Assembly: GCF_040712315.1 (NCBI RefSeq)
Contig: NC_134020.1
Location: forward strand, 38,432,751-38,496,750
Source: Castanea sativa
Taxonomy: Eukaryota > Streptophyta > Magnoliopsida > Fagales > Fagaceae
Length of the DNA stretch: 64,000 nt
Direction: 5' to 3'
Shown here in pieces: positions 46,727 through 55,985 of the stretch. The translations under genes and the position numbers were made by a program. The notes beneath the pieces were generated by a model that was given only the letters and a program-made list of their open reading frames with translations, made no database searches and was not told the DNA's origin. How positions within the stretch are numbered: position 1 is the stretch's first letter; each line of letters opens with the position of its first letter.

Positions 46727-47053
46727 CTATGGTGTGGTACATAGTGGGTTTAGTACGCCCAACCAAAATGGCTCCAAAACAAACAATAAGGTGCATGCTG
46801 CACTGATGAAGGACTGCCAGTGATATACTAGAAAAATGTGGGGATAATATCAAGTTTGCATGGCCCTTATGGCTAGGTCATAGACGTGCTACAATGGCAA
46901 TTAAAATGAGAAGTAAGGTTTAAAGGTAGAGCAAATTCGAAAAGATTGCCTCAGATCAAATTGTTCTTTGCAACTTGGTAGCATGAAGTTGGAATAGTTA
47001 CTAATCACAAATCACCATATGCCGTAGTCAATATGTACCTAACCTTACACACA
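46727..47053 (+). pseudogene. decayed mitochondrial-type small-subunit rRNA fragment
   Basis: A run of conserved 16S-like words occurs in the right order and spacing: GGACTGCCAGTGATA, CATGGCCCTTATGG, GACGTGCTACAATGGC, ATTGTTCTTTGCAACT, GCATGAAGTTGGAATAG and AATATGTACCT, ending near CTTACACACAC. This corresponds to the last third of a bacterial-type small-subunit rRNA. CATGGCCCTTATGG and the AATATGTACC end fit the plant mitochondrial gene better than the plastid one. Many C-to-T and G-to-A differences point to an ancient nuclear copy (NUMT). The start before 46795 is weak. Confidence 0.75.
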
Positions 47054-47423
47054 CTTTTTAATTAAACTAACACAATATTCCATTTTAAACCCCCCCCCCC
47101 CCCTCCTCCCTCCCCCAAACTATGAATGAAATGATACTTTCCTCTTTTGAGGTTTATCCATTTGTGGATGCATGACATTTCCACCTATATGTATAAATTT
47201 TTATGAATTTTTTTTAATTGAATATTATTGATGAAAACTTAAATATTGTATTTATATACAAAAACTCATCTGAAGTGTTATTTCATGAAATATTTAGCAA
47301 TATCATTTTATAAAATCTTAAGGGAGGTTAGTATAATTTACCCTCAACAGTAAGTTTGGTGGCACAAATTTTTACTTTATCATTTTTGATGTGGCATGCT
47401 ATAGATATATAATTGATTTATAG
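47054..47423. other. intergenic DNA with C run
   Basis: AT-rich spacer with a C run at 47091-47103 followed by C/T-rich bases. No gene. Confidence 0.5.
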
Positions 47424-49182
47424 TTTTTTTTTTTTTTTTTTTTTGAGAAGGAAGCTGACTTGGTTTTATTAATTTGAATCAACTACATCCAATTGTACAA
47501 TCGAAACAATATGTGATGGGACATTTTTCATCCATACTTGAAACTCTGGTATGCATAATGCATTTTTCGCCAGACTATGAGCTACCCTATTGTCGTTTCT
47601 CTTAACATGAGAATACAACAATCTTACATAACTATTAGCAACCCTCTTCACATCTTCTATCAGCAAACCTATTGGAGATAGGCTACACTCCGCTGACTTC
47701 ATAGCTTTAATCAGTCCAAGTGAATCCCCTTCAAGAATAGCACTTCGGAAACCCAATTCAAGCGCAAAGGACACAGCCTTCAGAGCAGCCAGCGCCTCAA
47801 TCTCCTCTAGCTTATATGCTTGATGGAATTTTTCTGAACAAGAAGCCAGCACAACTCCATCAGTATCCCGGATAACCACTCCAATTATGGATTTATTAGA
47901 CTCACTGAAAACAGCGCCATCAAAGTTTATTTTCACCAACCCATCTTGCAAACTTCTCCATCTCAAACCTCCACTGTTGCTATCTGTGACCTGCACTTTA
48001 GTAAGCTGCAGATTTGCTCTAAATTGTGCCATCATTTGCTTCACTTGGTCAGCCAAGAGCGGAACAGCTTGTTGATTCACACGAGTTTTATTTCTTTGAT
48101 TCCACACCATCCAAGCCGTATATACAAACAACTCTAGTGACTTTCCTTCTGCAATCAGCCATGACAGCAACTCTTTAACATCTGTAAACTCAACCTCAGA
48201 CCTGAAACACCATTCTTCACGATCACCCCAAACCACTTCCAACTTCGGACATGACCAAAGAGCATGCTCGGTCTCCTCCACAACAGAAAGACACCTCTCA
48301 CAGACCAGGTCAGCTGTGATTTTCCTCTTCATCAGCGCCTGTTTTGTAGGGAGAGCATTACGACAAGCTCGCCAAAGAAAATTTATAATTTTTGGTGGAA
48401 CTTGCAGCTGCCATATCCCCTTCCAGACCTCTTTATCACGATTTGTTGGGACTTGTGGGATTGCTTCCATCTCAGATTCTTGTTTGAGGAACATACAACC
48501 GAACTTGCATGTGTAGTTACCCGATGTGGAGTATGGCCAATACAAGGTGTCCTCAGTTGCAACTCGGCTAAGGGGAATCTTTTTGATCAACTCAGCATCC
48601 TCTTCCAAAAATAATCCATCAATCAGCTCCTCATTCCATGTTCTTGTGTTTGGGTTTATAAGCGAATCCACCGTATGGTTTTCGAAACTCTCTAATGGAC
48701 AAGTTGGCTGCCTTGGAGGGTGTTTTCTTGGCAGCCAACATTGCTGCCATATATTTATTTTTTTCCCCACTTCCAATCCTCCAAATTGCCCCCCTTTGAA
48801 TAATGTCTCTCCCCCTAAGGATACTCTTCCAAGCATAGGAACCCAACCTTGAGTCGGCAACCTCCATTATTGAAGAATTTAGGAAGAAACGAGCTTTAAA
48901 TACCTTATAGAAGAGTGAGGTCTTATTACGCAGGAGTCGCCAAGCTTGCTTAGCTAAAAGAGAGTCATTGAATATGGCAAGATCACGAAAACCCATACCA
49001 CCAATGGTTTTGATTTTGTCATATCCTCTCACTTAACCCAATGTTTTTTTCTACAGTCACCCAGTTGTCCCCACCAAAACTTCTTAATAAGGGACTCAAT
49101 CTCATTGCATAAACTTATTGGCAATTTGAAGCATCCCATAGTGTAAGTAGGGATAGCTTGAATAACTGTCTTTAACTGTCTT
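47424..49182 (-). mobile_element. 5'-truncated L1-like LINE, ORF2 C-terminal half
   Basis: The minus-strand poly(A) tail is the 21-T run at 47424-47444. The coding region follows directly: a 463-codon frame (48860-47469) overlapped by another frame at 49032-48631. From the 5' end come AIPTYTMGCFKLPISLCNEI and KFWWGQ (RT thumb region), MGFRDLAIFNDSLLAKQAWR, then a zf-RVT zinc domain (VPPKIINFLWRACRNALPTK, CERCLSVVEETEHALWSCP). Last is an RNase H domain (VKINFDGAVFSESNKSIIGV, ILEGDSLGLIKAMK, HVKRNDNRVAHSLAKNA). A frameshift lies near 48760 in an A run and a TGA near 49033. The body is truncated at about 49182. Endonuclease and RT catalytic parts are absent. The long intact RNase H frame suggests moderate age. 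Confidence 0.9.
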
Positions 49183-49410
49183 ATGTATATAAAAAAAATT
49201 GAATAATTATAATAAAATCACCTACCTTAACCAATGTTTCCAAACACTCATCAACCAATCCCATAAAAATAATATTGGGCAAATTACAACTTTTCTACCT
49301 ATGGTTTGGCAGAAATTTAAGTTGTCTATCTGTGGTTTGAAATTTGACACGGAATTAACTTAGTTAGAGTTTTGTAATTCACTTATGTTAAAAACAACAC
49401 TAAATATATA
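49183..49410. other. short spacer between LINE and Harbinger element
   Basis: Contains TACCTATGGTTTG and TATCTGTGGTTTG repeats about 39 bp apart, resembling the arm of another MITE family, but no complete element can be defined. Confidence 0.4.
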
Positions 49411-50499
49411 GAGCCCGTTTGTTTAGGCATATTGAGAGACAAAAACGTGCGTTTAGCAAATCGTGAAAATCTTGATATGTTTAGCTGGGCGAAATTTGTG
49501 AGATTATGTTTTTGAATCTGCAGATTTTTGCGTTTCAGGAAACGCAATTTCCCGTTGTGATTTCAAAATCGCACAATTTGTAAATCATGATACCGCTATT
49601 TTTTTTTTTTTTGGCTCAAAACCGAAAATACCTCTGGCTCCATGCTTATCCTCAATCCGCTCCCTTCACCATATATATATCCTCAGTCCTCTGCCTTTAA
49701 ACTCATCAGTTTCACAAGGATTGGCTCTCTTCTTTGTTTTTACTTTGCTCCGTTTATCATCGTTCTTCATCGTAATTCCAGGTAACTATTTTGTGCCTCA
49801 TATGAGTCAAATATATTTTAACTATTAAAATCTAGTTATGCATAATATTGGGCCTATTAAGCTGAATCACTTAACCCATCTCTGCACTTGATATGAATCA
49901 ATTTTGCCCCCCTTTTTTACTTAAATTTAGCTAGGCAATAGCATGATTTGGTTCATTGTTTTTGGTCCACTTGAGATACCATAGTTTTGCAGCTGCACAT
50001 ACTTTGATCAATGGATGCTGTAATTTACAGTATTTGCTATACATTCATTTACAAATCGGTACTTCTTTGGGCTTTTGGCATATTGGTTTACACTATTTGA
50101 GATACCATAGTACTCCATGGTTTTGTTGCTGTACAATGTGAAATAATGTCTCTATTAAGTAACTTTGATGCCATGGAATTTCTGCCATAACTTTTCATCC
50201 TTTTTGAAATGCATGGGATAATGGCCTTGTATTTTGTTTGTCCTTCCTTAATTATGTGGCCATAGTGATATAAGGTATCAAGATTGTGCTTGTCTCTCTT
50301 AAAGAACATCTATTTTGTGGAACAAAATATTGTCCTTAAAACTTGATGTGATTTCTAATATTGAGCTTGCGCATTGTAAGTGACTATACAACCAGAATTT
50401 CTTTTATGAAGTGCATGTTTGTCTAATAAGCGTGATGGGTAAGCCATCCCAAAATATTAACATTAATATTAATATTAACAAACTTTTTTTTTTTTTTAG

Positions 50500-51518
50500 A
50501 TGGGTAAGTCATCCCAAAATAGCTCAAATGTTAGAACTTAATGGCCATCAAGAGTAACAACTATCTTTTGTGAAGCTTGTGTGGATGAGGTATTTAAGGG
50601 TAATCGACCTAATACCCACTTTAGTAAAAAGGGTTGGACAAATATTATAGTAAATTTTGAAAAGAAAACTGGAAAGGAATATCCTAGGGTGAAGTATAAG
50701 CATAAATGGGATAGTTTGAAGAAAGATTGGGTACTTTGGAATAAGTTGAAGGGAAGTGAAACTGGATTGAGATGTGATGCAGCCAAAGGAACAATAGCTG
50801 CAACTGATGAGTGGTAGGGGAGGAAACTAATGGTATGGTTTGTATAACCCATTGTACATATTTTGTATTAGTAGATAAACCATGCTATTTGAGTTATTAA
50901 TGAAAATATTCAAAATTGTAGGAGGTTCCTGAAGCTGCAAAATTTCGAGAGAAAGGTTTAGAGAATGTTGACTTATTAGACATTATGTTTAAGGACATTG
51001 CGGCCACAGAAGATTTAGCATGGGCCCCTACTTCAGGTGTGTTACCTGATGATCTTGAGACACCTAAGGAGGGGTTAGATGATACTTCTGCTGACTCATC
51101 TTCTCCAAATGATGATGATGACGTTCATGAAGATGAGACTTCTAACCTCACACAACCACCTAACCCAACACAAAAGAAAGGAAAGAAGCAAGTTTTACCA
51201 TCATCCACATAGAGCAAAGAAAAGAAAGGAGGAACGACATTATAGTTGACACAACAGCTTAGTCATATCTGTGATGTTGTGGAGTTAAAGAACTCAGCTT
51301 TTTAAGTGGAGCCAAGTAGTACTATTCGTAATATCATGGAATGCGTGTGCACCTTAGATGGCATTGAGAAGGGTTTCGAACTCTACCTCATGGTAGCACG
51401 TATTTTTCAAAAACAAGAGAAGAGAGAGATGTTTGTCATGATGGAAGAACCATATTTACAACTTCAGTTTCTTCAAGAGGAGGCAAGATTGTTAGGAGGG
51501 CACTACTTTGGCACTTAG
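50500..51518 (+). pseudogene. Harbinger ORF1, Myb/SANT-like DNA-binding protein, broken
   Basis: Two exons, 50500-50832 and 50922-51518, joined in phase by a GT/AG intron of 89 bp. The first exon is a Myb/SANT-like domain (VDEVFKGNRPNTHFSKKGWT, FEKKTGKEYPRVKYKHKWDS, LKKDWVLWNKL). The second has an acidic Ser/Asp linker (SSSPNDDDDVHEDE) and a helical C-terminus (QEKREMFVMMEEPYLQLQFL). In Pong-type elements this protein cooperates with the transposase to bind the element ends. Stops at 50539 (TAA), 50816 (TAG), 51210 (TAG), 51243 (TAG) and 51303 (TAA) break it. All are single-base changes in an otherwise open frame. Confidence 0.8.
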
Positions 51519-53726
51519 GGTGTTTTATGTTTTATCCTATGAATAATGATTTATGGAAGAAAGATGTTTAATGTTTTATTATTTTATCCTTTGAATAATG
51601 TGGCTGTTAGGGAGGTCACTACTTTGGCAATTAGGTGTTTTATGTTTTATCCTTTGAATAATTTTTTATGGAAGAGAGAGATGTTTTTAATAATTTATTG
51701 TTTTATACTTTGAATAATGTGGATGTTAGGGTGTTTGAACTTGTTGGGTTGTTAGGGTGTTTGAATTACAAATATAGAAGCTTGGCTGTATGCCAAAGAA
51801 CTGCGTTGTTTTAGCCACTACCCTCTGTCATTCTTTCTTAACTTCTATCCCTGCACATTTTAAATTCCCCATATGCTTTGTTTTATGACGTTCTTTTCTA
51901 TATTGATTCAATTGTCTGGTTAGTGCAGACAAAATCTCAACTGCCAGTGCTACATGGTTCGTATCAACAGTTGAAGTATTAGTTATAAATTTCAAAGACA
52001 CTAATAAGAAACTCTAAGAAATGACAAGGATGGGTCTTAACTCTGCTTGGACATTGAAATTTTAGTAGCACTTAGTTTTCAGGTTGTTATAAGTCCATAT
52101 GGTTTACAATCTCCCTGACTTGATGTTAACTAGTATTTTTACTATTGTACTCTATTAGGGATCATACTAAATTTTTCCTAGGTAATAAAAACAGTGATCC
52201 TTTAACTGACAGATGCCAGTTTCTTTACTTGACATACAAAATTGCTTTGCACTTTAAAAATTCTGTTAGTGTGTTCTTTTTAATTAGCTCTAGCTGATGA
52301 TTTATTTCTATTTAGTAATTTAGTGGATAAATTGGATTGAGAGGCTCAAACAGAGGCCCATACATATATATATGGTCTCAGGTGCAGCCAATACATATTT
52401 TCCTTTCTTATGCGATGTTCATACTGCTTTGTGCATAAATCTTAACTTGTAACTGATTGATGTAAACATAGAGCAATCTGACAAGAATAAAACCCAAATT
52501 TCATTTTTAGATGTACCATTTTCTTTTGTATTATACCTATAAAAAATGCTTTACTATTATTAGTTTTTCATGTGACATTGAATCACCTTACATGTAAATT
52601 TTGATGTTGTTTGTTTGGTTGATACTGTTTTGGTTATGCTACATCACTACCTAATGTTATTATAGAAAGGTTGTTCCCAAATGTTGATATTTGGTGACAC
52701 ATTGTTAATTATGTTCTGGAAACAACTTGTTTATACGTTGTTTATTTATTTTCCACCCTTCTACTTGTCTAATGCCATTATTTCATAATGAACAACGACC
52801 ATCACTATACTGATCTCTGTTCATTCTCTCCCTCCATCTATTAAAAATTTGTCACAATGTTTCATATTACCTGGTTCATACTCTCATATGTGTGTTATTG
52901 CAACTACTCATCAAGAAACTTGCCTTTTTTTTAAGTAACAAGAAACTTACAGTTCTGTAAAGGAAACTTACATTTTTCCAACTTTATTGATTAGTATTTT
53001 TCTTGAATGGTTGTGCTACCATCCTCACAAGTAGTCCATAATAATTTTGACGAATATATATAAGTTTGACTAATATAATTTTGTCAATTGTTTTCATTCG
53101 GGATCAATTGGGCACTGGGAGACTAGAGCACCCTATTGCATATGATCATTAATTAAGCCTCTCAATCTATTCTCCTGTCAAATTTGTGTGGATGGCCAGT
53201 TAACATATTAATGATTATATATATATATATATATATAATCTATTCTTTGGATCCACTAGGGGTTGTGTTAAGCATTTGTGCTTAAGTTATGTGATTCAAC
53301 CCACAATAGCAGTACAATCCATTTTGCAGTACAGTCCAGTCACTGCACACTCAGACGCACCCTCATGTAGGCACACACGCACCCCTCTGCAGCAATATAC
53401 GGACCACTTGTGCACACACACACGCACACTCCCCGGCACACCCTTACACACACAGCTGTCACACCTATACACACACACCCTTGCAGCAATATACGCACCA
53501 CCTGTGCACACCCTTACACCTACTTACAAATATCTACATATATCAAGTCTACAATTGTCACAATGCCTATTTACAAATATCTACAAATATCCACCCATGC
53601 ATACCTTTACAAATATCTACAAATATCCACACTGTCACCCTACAGTACCTATCATTTAAATGTTTACTCATTTTTTTTATTCTGATTTATCTAATTTATT
53701 ACTATAATATTTTAGGTGATATTCCT
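51519..53726. other. non-coding interior of the Harbinger element
   Basis: 2.2 kb between the two genes. It contains an AT run at 53218-53237 and a CA-rich and TACAAATATC-type minisatellite at 53340-53640. The frames across the minisatellite are repeat artefacts. Confidence 0.5.
53340..53640. repeat. compound minisatellite inside the Harbinger element
   Basis: The first half is CA-rich, with GCAGCAATATACG at 53391 and 53484 and CACACCCTTACAC at 53437 and 53507. The second half repeats TACAAATATCTA, TACAAATATCCAC and similar words at about 53525, 53571, 53583, 53609 and 53621. The two halves are different motif families placed side by side. Confidence 0.8.
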
Positions 53727-55117
53727 ATGGATTACAATTATCATATTGATAATAGTGATGAAGATCATTCTTATGATGTGGAAAATGATGAATATGATGA
53801 TGAGGAATTATATGATCTTGTTGTTGCTGGATGTCATGTTGCAGTGATATATTATATGAAATATATTGATAAACAACCTTGTAGAGATTCTGAACAAACT
53901 GGCTATATGTGGTTGATGGATTGTTTGACGGGTAATGAAACGAGATGTTATGAAATGCTTAGAATGAAGTCACATGTTTTCCTTCAATTGTGTAATGTTT
54001 TACAACATACATATGGGCTTCAGCACACAAGGCATATTAGGCTTGAAGAGTCAGTAGGTATATGTTTAATGATACTTGGACAAGGAGCTTATTATAGGAT
54101 GGTTCAAGAAAGATTCCAACATTCTAGTGAGACTATACATAGACATTTTCATAGAGTTCTGAAACGCCTTAGCATAATGTCAATAGATATCTTCAAGCCT
54201 TCTGACCCTACATTTAGTGTAGTTCCAAGACATATACAGAAGAATCCATTGTACATGCCACACTTTCAGGTATTCATTTCATACATTCTAATTTGTTTCT
54301 AATATTTGTTAGGATTATTTCCTAAGTATCTAAACTTTATATTCTATTTTAGGACTGCATTGGTGCCATTGATGGTACACATATCCAAATTGTTGTTGGA
54401 GACGACAAGAAAGCTTCATATTATAATAGAAAGGGTGTAACATCTTTTAATGTGATGGCAACATGCAATTTTGATTTACTTTTCACATTTGTTATGGCTG
54501 GATGGGAGGGTGCAACACATGATACACGTATTTTCATAGATGTTATTCGTCGACAATCTGTCAACTTTCCAAATCCATCACCAAGTATATAAAATTTTTA
54601 TATATTAAATATGTATGAAGGATATTATTTATGTACATCTAACATTTTTTTTTCTCTTTTACTAGGAAAATATTATTTAGTTGATGCTGGATACCCCTTA
54701 AGGAAAGGATATTTGTCACCTTATAAGGGACAGAGATATCATCTTTCAGATTTTCGACGAGCTGGTCAAGGGAATCACATAGAAGAGAGGTTTAATTATG
54801 TTCACTCATCACTTAGAAGTGCAATTGAGTGAACTTTTGGAGTGTGGAAGAATAAATGGAAAATTTTGAAGCAAATGCCACCTTATGACATTAAGCACCA
54901 AAGAAACATTATAGTTGCTACTTGTGTTTTGCATAATTTTAGTAGAAAACATGATAGGGAAGATGAGGGATTCAATTGGGATGAACATGGCTTGGACAGA
55001 CTAAGAAGCAATAGTAGTGGATAAGGTAGTAGCAGACAGGCAAACGTTGAAAATATACAAGATGAGGAGATGAAATTTGTTCGTGACAAAATAACTCGAT
55101 CTATTTGCGGGTTGTAA
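53727..55117 (+). pseudogene. Harbinger DDE transposase, nearly intact
   Basis: Three exons: 53727-54269, 54353-54584 and 54666-55117. All have GT/AG borders and correct phase. An acidic N-terminus (DNSDEDHSYDVENDEYDDEE) leads into a helix-turn-helix region (CLMILGQGAYYRMVQERFQH, SETIHRHFHRVLKRLS). The DDE_4 nuclease carries Asp at 54371-54373 (IGAIDGTHI), Asp at 54683-54685 (YYLVDAGYP) and Glu at 54827-54829 (RSAIE). The family cuts and pastes the element into TTA/TAA targets. The only visible defects are a TGA at 54830-54832, one codon after the catalytic Glu in place of a conserved Arg, and a TAA at 55022-55024. The rest reads open to the final TAA. Confidence 0.88.
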
Positions 55118-55644
55118 ACAATATTTTTATTATTTCTATTTTGGTGTTTTGGTTTTTAATTTTTTGGATAAGAACTTTTTTATTATTATAATGGATTGTC
55201 TAGTATTGATATTGTTGGCAATTAACATTTTAATATAATTATTTTCCTAATTAGTTTAATATCTTTTTCTTGATGAGTTATTTTTAATATTTTAAATTTG
55301 ATAAACTTCTCTCCGTGAATTTCAACAACCAAAACATTATTATTGTTGTTATTATTAATGTAATTGTTAAGCTTAATTACATATTTTCAATAATAAAAAA
55401 AACACTGATCACAGGCTAAATGACAATATAACCTTCAAAAAATAGCTAAGTCTTTTTTTAGAATTTACACTCAAAACAACTATTTTTAAATCAGCTTATC
55501 CAAATGCTTAATATGGCTTTAAAAATAGAAAACACATATTTTTACATTTTTATCAAATACTTATCTGTGGTTTTTAAAATAAAGTTTTCAAAACGCATGT
55601 TTTAAAAATGCCACACATTTTAAAACAGTTTACCCAAATAGTCC

Positions 55645-55985
55645 AAATATTGTTCCCCTTTTATGTTTAATTGTTTATTTCCTCCAAAAAGTACAAATAT
55701 ATATAAATACAAAATCAAATAAAATAAAAAGAAAGGATTTCAAACAAGTAGGCTACTAAGACAAGGTCATTGATATCGACGTCCCTTATCTACCAGACTA
55801 CTACCACTACCAGCAAATGCTTCACCTACTCCTCTTTTACACATCTAACTGATGAATTTTTTTTCCAAGTACAAAGACTCTCCCTCTCTGCCTTTCTTGC
55901 TTTCAACTTTGAACCTGTAACAGCCATTCTTTAACAGGGAGTGCACGTGTTGTCACGTTGCTTCTGTTTCTCTGTGTCAGCGACA
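55645..55985 (+). promoter_or_regulatory. 5' flank and leader of the strictosidine-synthase-like gene
   Basis: TATATATAAATA at 55698-55709 is a good TATA candidate about 280 bp before the ATG. A pyrimidine-rich stretch near 55880-55910 (CTCTCCCTCTCTGCC) resembles the Y patch found near plant start sites. The transposon end lies just upstream, so there is little other promoter space before the Harbinger element. Confidence 0.4.

Larger units (their letters stand above)
49411..55644 (+). mobile_element. PIF/Harbinger (Pong-like) transposon with two genes
   Basis: About 6.2 kb with an ORF1 (Myb/SANT-like protein) at 50500-51518 and a DDE transposase at 53727-55117, the two-gene layout of autonomous Pong/Harbinger elements. 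The left end starts GAGCCCGTTTGTTTAGG and has CAAAAACGTGCGTTT inside. The right end, reverse-complemented, reads GGACTATTTGGGTAAAC with AAAACATGCGTTTTGAAAAC inside, so the ends are degenerate inverted repeats. I could not see the TTA/TAA target duplication, so both boundaries are approximate. The genes carry stop codons, so the element looks dead. Confidence 0.75.

Noticed and set aside
46727..47053. Functional rRNA gene or plastid origin
   Set aside because: Too diverged to be functional. CATGGCCCTTATGG and AATATGTACC favour mitochondrial over plastid rRNA, though this was judged by eye.
47887..48852. Plus-strand open frames over the LINE
   Set aside because: They mirror the minus-strand RNase H and zf-RVT coding sequence.
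53276..53685. Overlapping open frames across CA-rich repeats
   Set aside because: Their length comes from stop-free repeats. The translations are Thr/His/Pro low complexity and the real transposase ATG is at 53727.
55941..55985. In-frame upstream extension of the SSL protein
   Set aside because: The extension would start at a GTG. The first in-frame ATG is 55986 and is followed by a good hydrophobic N-terminal segment, so the ATG is preferred.
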